Shown here piece after piece: positions 34,901 through 48,267 of a DNA stretch of 64,000 bases. The notes under the pieces are model-generated. The model worked only from the letters and a program-made list of their open reading frames with translations. It ran no database searches and was not told the DNA's origin. Source of the DNA: Xylocopa sonorina (taxonomy: Eukaryota > Arthropoda > Insecta > Hymenoptera > Apidae); the NCBI RefSeq assembly GCF_050948175.1, contig NC_135203.1, forward strand, positions 5,642,001 to 5,706,000, given 5' to 3'. A program made the translations under genes and the position numbers. Positions within the stretch are counted from its first letter, which is position 1. The number at the start of each line of letters is the position of its first letter.

Positions 34901-37900
34901 ATTTTCGGAAAAATTTGGGAATTTTTTTTTCTCTAATTTCTATGCTAAAAGATGCGCCTTGGAACGCTCTTTAAAATGCCGTTGGAATTTTTGATCTAGC
35001 TGCACGGGAAGTTACTTTTTTTTAAGTTTGAAGTTTCAAAAACACCCCAATGGGGGGGTATTGGGTGATTTTCGGAAAAATTTGGGAATTTTTTTTTCTC
35101 TAATTTCTATGCTAAAAGATGCGCCTTGGAACGCTCTTTAAAATGCCGTTGGAATTTTTGATCTAGCTGCACGGGAAGTTACTTTTTTTTAAGTTTGAAG
35201 TTTCAAAAACACCCCAATGGGGGGGTATTGGGTGATTTTCGGAAAAATTTGGGAATTTTTTTTTCTCTAATTTCTATGCTAAAAGATGCGCCTTGGAACG
35301 CTCTTTAAAATGCCGTTGGAATTTTTGATCTAGCTGCACGGGAAGTTACTTTTTTTTAAGTTTGAAGTTTCAAAAACACCCCAATGGGGGGGTATTGGGT
35401 GATTTTCGGAAAAATTTGGGAATTTTTTTTTCTCTAATTTCTATGCTAAAAGATGCGCCTTGGAACGCTCTTTAAAATGCCGTTGGAATTTTTGATCTAG
35501 CTGCACGGGAAGTTACTTTTTTTTAAGTTTGAAGTTTCAAAAACACCCCAATGGGGGGGTATTGGGTGATTTTCGGAAAAATTTGGGAATTTTTTTTTCT
35601 CTAATTTCTATGCTAAAAGATGCGCCTTGGAACGCTCTTTAAAATGCCGTTGGAATTTTTGATCTAGCTGCACGGGAAGTTACTTTTTTTTAAGTTTGAA
35701 GTTTCAAAAACACCCCAATGGGGGGGTATTGGGTGATTTTCGGAAAAATTTGGGAATTTTTTTTTCTCTAATTTCTATGCTAAAAGATGCGCCTTGGAAC
35801 GCTCTTTAAAATGCCGTTGGAATTTTTGATCTAGCTGCACGGGAAGTTACTTTTTTTTAAGTTTGAAGTTTCAAAAACACCCCAATGGGGGGGTATTGGG
35901 TGATTTTCGGAAAAATTTGGGAATTTTTTTTTCTCTAATTTCTATGCTAAAAGATGCGCCTTGGAACGCTCTTTAAAATGCCGTTGGAATTTTTGATCTA
36001 GCTGCACGGGAAGTTACTTTTTTTTAAGTTTGAAGTTTCAAAAACACCCCAATGGGGGGGTATTGGGTGATTTTCGGAAAAATTTGGGAATTTTTTTTTC
36101 TCTAATTTCTATGCTAAAAGATGCGCCTTGGAACGCTCTTTAAAATGCCGTTGGAATTTTTGATCTAGCTGCACGGGAAGTTACTTTTTTTTAAGTTTGA
36201 AGTTTCAAAAACACCCCAATGGGGGGGTATTGGGTGATTTTCGGAAAAATTTGGGAATTTTTTTTTCTCTAATTTCTATGCTAAAAGATGCGCCTTGGAA
36301 CGCTCTTTAAAATGCCGTTGGAATTTTTGATCTAGCTGCACGGGAAGTTACTTTTTTTTAAGTTTGAAGTTTCAAAAACACCCCAATGGGGGGGTATTGG
36401 GTGATTTTCGGAAAAATTTGGGAATTTTTTTTTCTCTAATTTCTATGCTAAAAGATGCGCCTTGGAACGCTCTTTAAAATGCCGTTGGAATTTTTGATCT
36501 AGCTGCACGGGAAGTTACTTTTTTTTAAGTTTGAAGTTTCAAAAACACCCCAATGGGGGGGTATTGGGTGATTTTCGGAAAAATTTGGGAATTTTTTTTT
36601 CTCTAATTTCTATGCTAAAAGATGCGCCTTGGAACGCTCTTTAAAATGCCGTTGGAATTTTTGATCTAGCTGCACGGGAAGTTACTTTTTTTTAAGTTTG
36701 AAGTTTCAAAAACACCCCAATGGGGGGGTATTGGGTGATTTTCGGAAAAATTTGGGAATTTTTTTTTCTCTAATTTCTATGCTAAAAGATGCGCCTTGGA
36801 ACGCTCTTTAAAATGCCGTTGGAATTTTTGATCTAGCTGCACGGGAAGTTACTTTTTTTTAAGTTTGAAGTTTCAAAAACACCCCAATGGGGGGGTATTG
36901 GGTGATTTTCGGAAAAATTTGGGAATTTTTTTTTCTCTAATTTCTATGCTAAAAGATGCGCCTTGGAACGCTCTTTAAAATGCCGTTGGAATTTTTGATC
37001 TAGCTGCACGGGAAGTTACTTTTTTTTAAGTTTGAAGTTTCAAAAACACCCCAATGGGGGGGTATTGGGTGATTTTCGGAAAAATTTGGGAATTTTTTTT
37101 TCTCTAATTTCTATGCTAAAAGATGCGCCTTGGAACGCTCTTTAAAATGCCGTTGGAATTTTTGATCTAGCTGCACGGGAAGTTACTTTTTTTTAAGTTT
37201 GAAGTTTCAAAAACACCCCAATGGGGGGGTATTGGGTGATTTTCGGAAAAATTTGGGAATTTTTTTTTCTCTAATTTCTATGCTAAAAGATGCGCCTTGG
37301 AACGCTCTTTAAAATGCCGTTGGAATTTTTGATCTAGCTGCACGGGAAGTTACTTTTTTTTAAGTTTGAAGTTTCAAAAACACCCCAATGGGGGGGTATT
37401 GGGTGATTTTCGGAAAAATTTGGGAATTTTTTTTTCTCTAATTTCTATGCTAAAAGATGCGCCTTGGAACGCTCTTTAAAATGCCGTTGGAATTTTTGAT
37501 CTAGCTGCACGGGAAGTTACTTTTTTTTAAGTTTGAAGTTTCAAAAACACCCCAATGGGGGGGTATTGGGTGATTTTCGGAAAAATTTGGGAATTTTTTT
37601 TTCTCTAATTTCTATGCTAAAAGATGCGCCTTGGAACGCTCTTTAAAATGCCGTTGGAATTTTTGATCTAGCTGCACGGGAAGTTACTTTTTTTTAAGTT
37701 TGAAGTTTCAAAAACACCCCAATGGGGGGGTATTGGGTGATTTTCGGAAAAATTTGGGAATTTTTTTTTCTCTAATTTCTATGCTAAAAGATGCGCCTTG
37801 GAACGCTCTTTAAAATGCCGTTGGAATTTTTGATCTAGCTGCACGGGAAGTTACTTTTTTTTAAGTTTGAAGTTTCAAAAACACCCCAATGGGGGGGTAT

Positions 37901-40483
37901 TGGGTGATTTTCGGAAAAATTTGGGAATTTTTTTTTCTCTAATTTCTATGCTAAAAGATGCGCCTTGGAACGCTCTTTAAAATGCCGTTGGAATTTTTGA
38001 TCTAGCTGCACGGGAAGTTACTTTTTTTTAAGTTTGAAGTTTCAAAAACACCCCAATGGGGGGGTATTGGGTGATTTTCGGAAAAATTTGGGAATTTTTT
38101 TTTCTCTAATTTCTATGCTAAAAGATGCGCCTTGGAACGCTCTTTAAAATGCCGTTGGAATTTTTGATCTAGCTGCACGGGAAGTTACTTTTTTTTAAGT
38201 TTGAAGTTTCAAAAACACCCCAATGGGGGGGTATTGGGTGATTTTCGGAAAAATTTGGGAATTTTTTTTTCTCTAATTTCTATGCTAAAAGATGCGCCTT
38301 GGAACGCTCTTTAAAATGCCGTTGGAATTTTTGATCTAGCTGCACGGGAAGTTACTTTTTTTTAAGTTTGAAGTTTCAAAAACACCCCAATGGGGGGGTA
38401 TTGGGTGATTTTCGGAAAAATTTGGGAATTTTTTTTTCTCTAATTTCTATGCTAAAAGATGCGCCTTGGAACGCTCTTTAAAATGCCGTTGGAATTTTTG
38501 ATCTAGCTGCACGGGAAGTTACTTTTTTTTAAGTTTGAAGTTTCAAAAACACCCCAATGGGGGGGTATTGGGTGATTTTCGGAAAAATTTGGGAATTTTT
38601 TTTCTCTAATTTCTATGCTAAAAGATGCGCCTTGGAACGCTCTTTAAAATGCCGTTGGAATTTTTGATCTAGCTGCACGGGAAGTTACTTTTTTTTAAGT
38701 TTGAAGTTTCAAAAACACCCCAATGGGGGGGTATTGGGTGATTTTCGGAAAAATTTGGGAATTTTTTTTTCTCTAATTTCTATGCTAAAAGATGCGCCTT
38801 GGAACGCTCTTTAAAATGCCGTTGGAATTTTTGATCTAGCTGCACGGGAAGTTACTTTTTTTTAAGTTTGAAGTTTCAAAAACACCCCAATGGGGGGGTA
38901 TTGGGTGATTTTCGGAAAAATTTGGGAATTTTTTTTTCTCTAATTTCTATGCTAAAAGATGCGCCTTGGAACGCTCTTTAAAATGCCGTTGGAATTTTTG
39001 ATCTAGCTGCACGGGAAGTTACTTTTTTTTAAGTTTGAAGTTTCAAAAACACCCCAATGGGGGGGTATTGGGTGATTTTCGGAAAAATTTGGGAATTTTT
39101 TTTTCTCTAATTTCTATGCTAAAAGATGCGCCTTGGAACGCTCTTTAAAATGCCGTTGGAATTTTTGATCTAGCTGCACGGGAAGTTACTTTTTTTTAAG
39201 TTTGAAGTTTCAAAAACACCCCAATGGGGGGGTATTGGGTGATTTTCGGAAAAATTTGGGAATTTTTTTTTCTCTAATTTCTATGCTAAAAGATGCGCCT
39301 TGGAACGCTCTTTAAAATGCCGTTGGAATTTTTGATCTAGCTGCACGGGAAGTTACTTTTTTTTAAGTTTGAAGTTTCAAAAACACCCCAATGGGGGGGT
39401 ATTGGGTGATTTTCGGAAAAATTTGGGAATTTTTTTTTCTCTAATTTCTATGCTAAAAGATGCGCCTTGGAACGCTCTTTAAAATGCCGTTGGAATTTTT
39501 GATCTAGCTGCACGGGAAGTTACTTTTTTTTAAGTTTGAAGTTTCAAAAACACCCCAATGGGGGGGTATTGGGTGATTTTCGGAAAAATTTGGGAATTTT
39601 TTTTTCTCTAATTTCTATGCTAAAAGATGCGCCTTGGAACGCTCTTTAAAATGCCGTTGGAATTTTTGATCTAGCTGCACGGGAAGTTACTTTTTTTTAA
39701 GTTTGAAGTTTCAAAAACACCCCAATGGGGGGGTATTGGGTGATTTTCGGAAAAATTTGGGAATTTTTTTTCTCTAATTTCTATGCTAAAAGATGCGCCT
39801 TGGAACGCTCTTTAAAATGCCGTTGGAATTTTTGATCTAGCTGCACGGGAAGTTACTTTTTTTTAAGTTTGAAGTTTCAAAAACACCCCAATGGGGGGGT
39901 ATTGGGTGATTTTCGGAAAAATTTGGGAATTTTTTTTTCTCTAATTTCTATGCTAAAAGATGCGCCTTGGAACGCTCTTTAAAATGCCGTTGGAATTTTT
40001 GATCTAGCTGCACGGGAAGTTACTTTTTTTTAAGTTTGAAGTTTCAAAAACACCCCAATGGGGGGGTATTGGGTGATTTTCGGAAAAATTTGGGAATTTT
40101 TTTTTCTCTAATTTCTATGCTAAAAGATGCGCCTTGGAACGCTCTTTAAAATGCCGTTGGAATTTTTGATCTAGCTGCACGGGAAGTTACTTTTTTTTAA
40201 GTTTGAAGTTTCAAAAACACCCCAATGGGGGGGTATTGGGTGATTTTCGGAAAAATTTGGGAATTTTTTTTTCTCTAATTTCTATGCTAAAAGATGCGCC
40301 TTGGAACGCTCTTTAAAATGCCGTTGGAATTTTTGATCTAGCTGCACGGGAAGTTACTTTTTTTTAAGTTTGAAGTTTCAAAAACACCCCAATGGGGGGG
40401 TATTGGGTGATTTTCGGAAAAATTTGGGAATTTTTTTTTCTCTAATTTCTATGCTAAAAGATGCGCCTTGGAACGCTCTTTAA
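22947..40483 (+). repeat. Satellite DNA array, 105 tandem monomers of 167 bp
   Basis: The whole interval is head-to-tail copies of one monomer of 167 bp, about 37% GC. The repeat distance was checked at several successive copies (word GCCGTTGG at 22954, 23121, 23288, 23455). From the first TTAA (22947) to the last TTAA (40480) is 17,533 bp, which is 105 x 167 minus 2. The two missing bases are single-T deletions in a T9 run in monomers 94 and 101. The monomer carries T8 and T9 runs, a G7 run and small dyads (TTTGAA/TTCAAA; CACCCCAAT against ATTGGGTG). Variants cluster at the left: monomers 1, 2, 3, 5, 12, 15, 16, 19 and 20, plus 21, 22, 23 and 25, which repeat the changes of 1, 2, 3 and 5. 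Others are 62 and 63; by eye the remaining copies are identical. The array contains no long open frame. Role (centromere, heterochromatin block or neutral) cannot be told from sequence. Confidence 0.98.
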
Positions 40484-42065
40484 GCATCGTCGGGACTCGA
40501 ACGTTTTCAATAGGGTGGCGGCTTTTTTTTTCTTTTCCTTTGCGGCCCCGACAGATCAGGCCTGGCCACTGTCCCCGTCGTGGATACTAGTCGTAACGAT
40601 GCCTTGTTAATAATCTTGGACGATATCCCTGGTAGCCAGAGGGTGGCTTGAGTGCATCCGCGGCATTGTGAACGCGGTCTGACCCCCCCGCGAATCCTGA
40701 AATATTCAAGGAGCCCCGTCGACGTGGACGACGACGACGTCGCGCCCCTGGCGCTCTGGACGAGATCCACCTTCCTTTCCCTACCGGCCAACCCTGTTCC
40801 CGCTCGCCGCTTCCTTCTCCTGCGTTTTGCCCTCCTTTCTTCTTCGACCGCGTCCTATCGTCCCGCTTAGCCGAAAGAGGGCTCGGTAAATCTGATAAGG
40901 GCTCTCTGATCCTTACCACGATGATGCTGGCCGCCGGCTACGAGGATCAGAGCCGTGTGGCTGGCTTTCTTTCTACCCGTCCGGTGCTTCACCCCCTCAG
41001 AGACCGCTTTCGGCCTGCTCATCGTCTGCCGCCGTTAAATTTTTATTGAATTAAAGGTTCGACCATTCGTTCTGGCTTGTGGATAGCCAGTGATAGAGAT
41101 TCGACGATTCAAAAATTGTTTCGACGATCACGGAACGCTTGTCCCTCTTGTGATCGCGATGATTGGATCGACAAGAGTAGCGAGGGTGTTTCGATTTGTG
41201 TTTTGAGGTGGAATATCGTTACTTGGTGTTGAATATTGAAAATGTAATTGTTGCTCGTCGAGAGCTGCTTTTAATTATTCCACGTTTTGCTGTTTGTTTT
41301 TTTTTTTTTAGTTTCTCGTAAATGTTTGAAGAGGAATTATCGCCGTTTAATTAATTCTAAAAGTTACATCGCTATTTTGTAGAAATTAATTACATTATGC
41401 TCAGCCACACGGTTTTCACCAGAATCTCATTTATTCCGTAACTGCTAAACTAAAATTCCCAACATCGTTCACGTACGATTAAAAATAAAAGCGTCAGACG
41501 CTTTAAACGATTTTAAACCGGCACCGCGTTAATTAGCTCCATTTTCCCTCTCTACGTTCTTCCTCTCGCCACAAATTCGTCTATTTATTTAATTTCATTT
41601 TCCGCCGCTGAGATGTCTTGTTTCTTTCATTTTTTAAATTCGTGGCTTTTCAAATTTCTAATTAACTCTTTCCTCGAATTTAAACTTTCCTGCTGCGAAA
41701 TGGCTGCTGAAATCGTACGACGAAAGTACGGTTATATAAGTTCGACGTCAATTAATATTAATACTACGATTTAGTCCTGAAATCCGATGATCAGAGTAGA
41801 ATCGTCGAATGAAACCCTACTTCCCGATTACGCAACAGCGGCAAAACGCGATAGGATCCGTCGCGTAAACGCAACGACGAAAGTTAATTAATCGTTATCC
41901 TCGAAGCCCACCCTGTGATCCGTTCGCTTAACTTACGATGCTCGTGCTCGCGAAAAGAGGCTGTTTAATTGTTGTCAGGAAACCTGCCGCGGGAGCCAGC
42001 TTTCCCAAGCGCGTAAAACGAAAGCAATTAGGGAAGGCGGACTGAGGGCTTCCCTGAAGACTTAC
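40484..42065. other. Non-coding stretch right of the satellite
   Basis: The first about 400 bases are CpG-rich, with a pyrimidine tract followed by an acceptor-like GACAG near 40,552. A small plus-strand frame starts with ATG ATG at 40,921 (MMLAAGYEDQSRVAGFLSTR, 43 codons). After about 41,040 the sequence is AT-rich and intron-like. No gene is supported. Confidence 0.45.
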
Positions 42066-42364
42066 CCGTGTCCCTCGTGGAAAATTAATTGCCACGTTTC
42101 CTTCGGAATATCTACATACAAGCGCGTGAATAGCTTTCTGTAATTTACCATTTCATGAAAACGTACTTTTGAAACGTAGCATCGATCGATGCTAAGAAGC
42201 TTCGTCGAACGAAACGATTCGCTTTCTGAAAGAAATGTCGAGCTGAAACCTTTTCCAGCTCCACTTTTCGCTTCCAATGGCTCGTAAAACGCTATCGCTC
42301 CCTCTGTACAACTGTCCTCGACGCATCGCCGCTCAATTTTCAACGACCATCGAGGCAGAGTCAT
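42066..42364 (-). CDS. Candidate first coding exon, unidentified product
   Basis: On the minus strand an ATG at 42364 opens 99 codons plus two bases up to CACGG|GTAAGTC, a consensus donor. Read through, the frame stops inside the donor (GGG TAA). The same frame is open further upstream without an ATG to a TAA near 42,460, so the exon could begin earlier with an acceptor. The product begins MTLPRWSLKIERRCVEDSCT, has a Ser-rich middle and ends with LYVDIPKETWQLIFHEGHG. There is no signal peptide or known domain. The residue mix is balanced and less Arg/Ser-biased than the accidental frames around it, which is the main reason to list it. Confidence 0.25.
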
Positions 42365-44991
42365 CGGCTGGGCGTGCGTTGCGACGCGAGGTCGTTCCAC
42401 GGGATTCGTAACGACGAGGAACGATGAGGCCAAGGCATTCGCGGTGGTTGAACGTTAATTTGAGCCGCGCCGCTCGTTTAAGCGTCCACGAACTTCGACC
42501 CGGAGGCCGGTTCGTTAGTAATTTCCCGAGCGATCCCATTTCAAGACCTGTTTTGCGCCTGGCGATTTATCGAGGACAACGGTGTCGTGTGATTATTCCC
42601 GCGGAGATCGTCCGTGGACGACGATTCGTCCGCAGGACGACTACGAGGAGCGCCAGCGGCGACCGCTCGCCCGGCTAGAAGAACTTCGAGAAGAACCAGA
42701 CGTAGGAAACGGACGTTTTCTCTACGGTAATGGTATTTTATCGCGCGACAGCGAACGGATAACAGACGGCACGGCCAGCAGGTAGGTCCGTTCGTGGGCA
42801 CAACGACTGGTTTCAAACGTTGACGATTATGAGCGTGAAATACTGGCGGAACAGCGGCGGTACAGGTCCGATTCTAGGATCTCGCGGTTCAATCTGTCGC
42901 GGTTTCTTGTTCCAACTTTGTTTTTCGTTCGAAACGGACCCACTTAAACAGCGCTGATACCCGCTTCGCTGTCTCCACTCGCCGCGCGATAGCTGTTTTT
43001 GCATAACTTCCCACGCTTCCGCGACTGTGCCCGGGTTGAACCAGCCGCTTCGGAGTCCAGTTAGACCGTGGTTATTTAGCGCTCCGTTAATATCGCCCGC
43101 GCGTTGCGCAACCGTGAACGCGAGCGACTCGCTTTTTGGGATCGCTCGCGTTACCCGTGAGAACCCGCGGTCTCTCGGCCAATTAGTCGGCTGCCCACGG
43201 ATTTTTGACTCTTCGCCGATTCTGGTTCGATCGGTTACAGTTTCAGTCGTGAGAAAACGATTCTGCTCGCTGAGAAGTTTTGCGCCTGTCTCTCTTACCA
43301 ATCCAAGAAGATCGATGAAAAATTGGACAAATGAAACGTCAGATTTGGAAATTTCAGATTTAAACGATTGAATTAACAGACGCAGCAACGAAATTAATAA
43401 AGCCTCGACTACCAGCTTTCATTGCTATCTCTCGCGGAGCCTTTTAAGCGGCGAGAAAAATCGCGGGAACCAATCGCACCGCGAAGAATTGAATTGAACG
43501 AACGCAGCGGCACGTATCCACCATAAATCTCCGCCTCCCAACAATTTCCGCGCGCGCCTCGGATCGCGGCGGTTTCCGCCGTTTGAAAAATCCCCGGGTA
43601 GCCCTCGCGCCTCGCTGCAGGTGTTAATTTCTCGCGGACGGGAAAAAAGCACGGGGAAGTGTACACACGAGAGGCCGGTTGCCGGTTCGCCGGACACGAG
43701 CCGCGCGCGTGGGCGCGGCCATATTTGCACAGCGCTAATTTCACGTAATGAAGATCATGCGCGAGCAAACGATCCGGTATGGCTCCGGGCACGGGAACGT
43801 GCAGCATCCAGCGCCGCGCTTCGAGAGAACGAGAGGAGCGAAAGAAACGGGCGAGGAAGGAGGACGAAAAAAAAGGGCGGAATGGACGTCTACGTGAACG
43901 TACGAGCCTCGTCCGCGGGCGTAATTTTCGCGTGTGAAAAAGCGTGAAATCGTCCGGCCGCCTCGAGTCTAGGAATTGAGCGATCACCGTGCTCGCGGCC
44001 CGGCTGATTTGCATACCAACGCTCCCTTTCTCCCTGCCGATTTTCGTACCCTCGTCCTACGCGTGTTTCGCGTCCGCGGGCTGTAATTAAGCGATTGGTA
44101 GCGTCCCGCGCGAGACTCGCCTTGAATAGGTGAATCATCGGCCATCAACGCGGCGCGGATTCAATAATGATTGCGGAACGATCGCTGGGATGAGTGAAAC
44201 GTAACTTGCTCGCTCCAGCCTCGATTCAACCGAGCGCTCTTTGTTAGCTGACGGATTAGCGATGGACGAGGGTTTGATGCTGCGCGCCGGGTCGTTTGTT
44301 CGATTACAAATTGTATAATTGTACTCTCGTCTTTGCATCGAACTTTACACGTCCGCGAGCTTAACGCATCTCATCCACGCGAATTGAATATGAAATATTA
44401 CAATCACGACTCTGTAACGCAATCCTGATACCCACCGCGTCTGTTTCCATATCTGGAGATCGTAGCGATGCACAGTGAAAGCCGAGAAAATTCGTTTTAC
44501 CTCCGCGCCATCGATCCGTCGAGCTTCGAAAATTCAACCCCCGACTCTTTCTCAACCCCTCGCGCCATAGCTCCACGGATTTACAAGGAGAAAAGGCTCG
44601 CGTAGGAATCTCGCGGGTCTGCGGACGCCTTCGGAAAGTTTACGCGGGAAGCGTGTAGGAAATTTCCTCGGATGGGACGCGGAAAGGAAACTCGTTGAAA
44701 TGGGTCAAAGCGGATTCAACGCGAACCCACCTGTTGCCCCGTTCATCTTCCTCCCTGTGTGCGACGCATCTGTACACGAGCATCAGCGAATCGTGAATGC
44801 GGTGTGGAGGTGAATGGTCGGGACGCGTGCGGCTAGACCAGCTCGGATTGCCATCGATCGAACTCTTTCTACCCGTTACGAGCCACAGGTGCACCGGATA
44901 TATACACGGTGCATCCGCGTCATCCCTTCATTGTGCGGATGTTTCGAGGGGTGTCGCGCCCGAAATGCCGCCTCGAACCTTGCCCTTCTGT

Positions 44992-45009
44992 ACACACACA
45001 CACACACAC
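44992..45009 (+). repeat. (CA)n microsatellite
   Basis: Nine perfect AC units. Confidence 0.95.
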
Positions 45010-48000
45010 GCGTCTATTATATGGTATGCGCGGTGTCGCGTGATCCTGGCGATTACAGGGATCGTAGGGATGCTCCGCGCGTGGAATCGCGCGACGTAGG
45101 CAACGTTCCGTGATGGGAAACGGGATCTTGGCAAAGGACTGCGGTTTTTTTGCCGCGGTTTACGAGCGGACAGTTAGAGCAGTCGTTGGTTCGAACAGGA
45201 TGAAGGACCTTGGAAACTTTGTTCCCACCTTTTTGCCGGTTACATGTGCTTTTAATGTTATGCTTCTGACCGGCTAAGTAACGAGTGTAATAAACTTGTG
45301 ATACGGCGGTCGTGGTTATGGTAGCTTCGAGGGATGCGCTCTTCGAGTTCAGTTCCTGGGTTGCACAGGCTCCTTCCTCCGCTCGGATGCACGGCTCGTT
45401 GTATAATGAGTACGTAAAGATGTATGAATCGCGCTGCATTGGCTAATGGGCATAACTGGCGCCGATATTCTCTTGATCGAAGAACCAGTTACGTAGCGAT
45501 ACCCCTGCCGGCCTTACGATTACAGCCTCTAATAATGGTACCTATCCATGCATTTTATAAGCTGTCTAATAAATATTTTTCCGTTTCTTTTCGGACGCGT
45601 CGTATGGAAAAATCGTTCAGCCGGACCGCTTCTCTCGTCGCGTTATTTAAGCGGACTATCGCCAGCGGAATCCGAGGCTCCCGAGGCAATCTCGCGACGC
45701 GTCTCTAGTCTCTACATCGACGACTCTCGAATACGCGTAACTCAGTCCGGTTAGCCTCTCGGAGAAAAGAACAGAGGACTATTAGTTCCCTGGGAGCATT
45801 TCAATTCCGCTGATCGGGCAGTCGTAGCGGAGGCAGCCTTCCCCATCCTGTAAACATGCATCACCCGAGGTACCGCGGCGGGTACAAGCCTGGCCAGTCC
45901 TCCTCGTGTTCCTCGTCGAAGGTTCCTCGATCGTCGATGCCTCTCTTTCTCTCTGTGTACGCGTCGTCCGGAGGTACGGCCATGCTATTCCGCTAATTAC
46001 TGAATAACTCTCAGCGTCCCCGCGGTCCACGTCGGACGCCTGTACCGGTGGTTGCTTTCGAGTGTCGCGCGGCAAAGATCGACGTCCGCTGCCTCGATTG
46101 TCCTTTTACCAGTCCTTTATCGATCGCATCGATCGTATCGTCGCGCGCGCGTCCTATCGCGCGGTGATCGTGAATCTCGCGGCTCTGACTCTCAGCCAGA
46201 GCTATCGCATCCCTATCCCCGAGGCAGGAATCGATAGAGACTGCGGCCTGGTGGCAGCGAAGACGGCGGAGGAACGTTTAGTACCGTGGCCGTTCGCTCG
46301 CGGGTAATTAAATCATGCCAGAGGCCTTCTCCTCGCGCGGAGGGCACGTCGTCGGCGTCCCTCAGATCCTCCGCGCGGCGTCTCGACGTTCACGACGTCC
46401 ATCCACGGACGTCGGTTGTCGCGGGGCCCGATTGTAGGTGGCCACTCTCGCGTGGGTGTGACGGACTACGGTGAAGCCCTGGGCTCTCTTCATTGCTGAC
46501 GCGACCACGCTTGTACTCGTTCGCCGAGGCGATCGTTAGGAGTAAAGAGGGTACGGGGAGAGGTATTTATAGGTGCTGCGCGGTTCGCTCTTAGCTCGTG
46601 GGGAATCGTGGGGAATGGTTTTTGATACCGGGTATCTATATTTAAGATTGACAGTAGGAAATATGGTGCTGAGGTTCTTACTCTGCGATATACGAAAAAG
46701 TGGCTTCGATTAATTTTAAATGAATCGTGAAATTCAGAAGAGTGGGAGAACGGTAAAGGTGAATGGTTCTATTAGTTCTGAATCATTAGGTTAAGTGTTG
46801 GAGCAACGATTGCTGAATCTCGCTCGTTTCGACATTACGTTCGTTACGCGGTAGCGATAAAGTCGGTTTGTTATTACCATTACCATTATCGTAATGGTTC
46901 GGGCAGAAACGTTGCGATACTAATCCTCGCGTATTGTTACGTCCAAGCATAGTTTAACGTATCGCTTCATAATGAAATTTTCAATCTCCTATAGGAAAGC
47001 ACCCACGATTACAATACATTAAGGCGTACGCAGAAAAGTTAACTACGGTCGTATCTTAAATCCTTCATTTTTGCGGACCAGTTCTGTTTCGCGTAACCGA
47101 ACGCAAATCCGCCGCTGGAACTTTCTCGTTCGCATTTTTCGCCGCCAGCAAACGGTTACGCGTATATCGTTTCGACTTAAAATGATAACTCACGCGGCTC
47201 GAAAAACTTCACACCCTCTCGACCGAATGGGAACCGCGCGAAAGCCGCGAAACCTGATTCGAGAGACATGCGCGACGGCTATCTCGCAGCTTACTCCGCG
47301 CGAGGTATGCGAAGCGTGACGAATTCGTGGGTCCCCGGGCATCGGTTCACGACACATTTTCGTCGTCGCCAAAAGAAGTAGATGACGGACGTTGCGAGGG
47401 CGCCGTTTTCCCTCGCTCGAAACCGAGTCGAAATCTCGCGGTAACGAGAAACAGAACGTAGCGGAGAGCGGAAGGGGCCAGGGAGTAATTAGCGGTAATT
47501 AACGACGTTGGCCAGGCCAGATACGACGGTTTTAATTACTTCGCGAAAGGCAGCGCTCGCATTTCCTTTCTTCCGTGGCTGACCCGCACCGATACGGGGC
47601 CCCGAAAGAATTAAGTGGCCGCCACGGCGAGTCGATCTCCCGGGACCGCAACGACTTTCGACGTGTGCCCAGCCGAAGACCCTCATTAATGGCCGTCGAG
47701 TAATTTGCGTGGATGACTTTGGACCCATGGCTCTCTCGGAGCCGGGCTGTCCCCCGTACACTTCCTGACACCCACGCCCGGGTTTCGTGCCGCGTCTCAG
47801 ATGTGACACGCGACTCCGTCGCGATTAGTCAACGTCCGCCACGTCTGGCCCTTCTATGGCGTTTCTTTACGATTCCACGAAGAATCGAACGGCTCGCATG
47901 TGGGCTCGTCGTAAATAGCGACGCGAAATCGCACGTTGCTCTTGTTCCTTTCGCATACTCCCTCGATTATTCTTCCCTCGCTTTCGAGGTAGCTCGCGTT

Positions 48001-48267
48001 GCTCGTACACATCGACGAGCTCGTTGGGAATTAATAAAAATCGAGAGACGTGTCGATCGAGAGGACAATGTTCGCGCGAATCGTCGCTCGAAGCGTGGCT
48101 CGAACGACGCGTCCGGCACAGATTTGATCCATTAACGTCGACGATACCAAATGACTTCGCGATATTAAACCGAAACAATATTTCATACATCTCGAAACCC
48201 CATTAATCCTCAGGTTATAACTCTCGCTCTCATTAATCGATCGATCCCTGGTTTTGGCCCGAAATCG

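Noticed and set aside
22947..40483. CRISPR-like array
   Set aside because: The repeats are contiguous 167-bp monomers with no spacers, in eukaryotic-type DNA. It is satellite DNA.
22947..40483. Tandemly repeated gene family or rDNA-type spacer
   Set aside because: The monomer has stops in every frame, no rRNA-like sequence and long T and G runs.
42813..44014. 191- and 201-codon minus-strand frames
   Set aside because: The first begins at CTG, not ATG. Both lie in CpG-rich DNA with an opposite-strand frame open, and neither shows a domain or a convincing splice site.
45186..45200. tRNA B-box-like words (GGTTCGAAC and similar near 20815, 49113, 51774)
   Set aside because: No matching acceptor stem or A-box was found at the proper distance for any of them.
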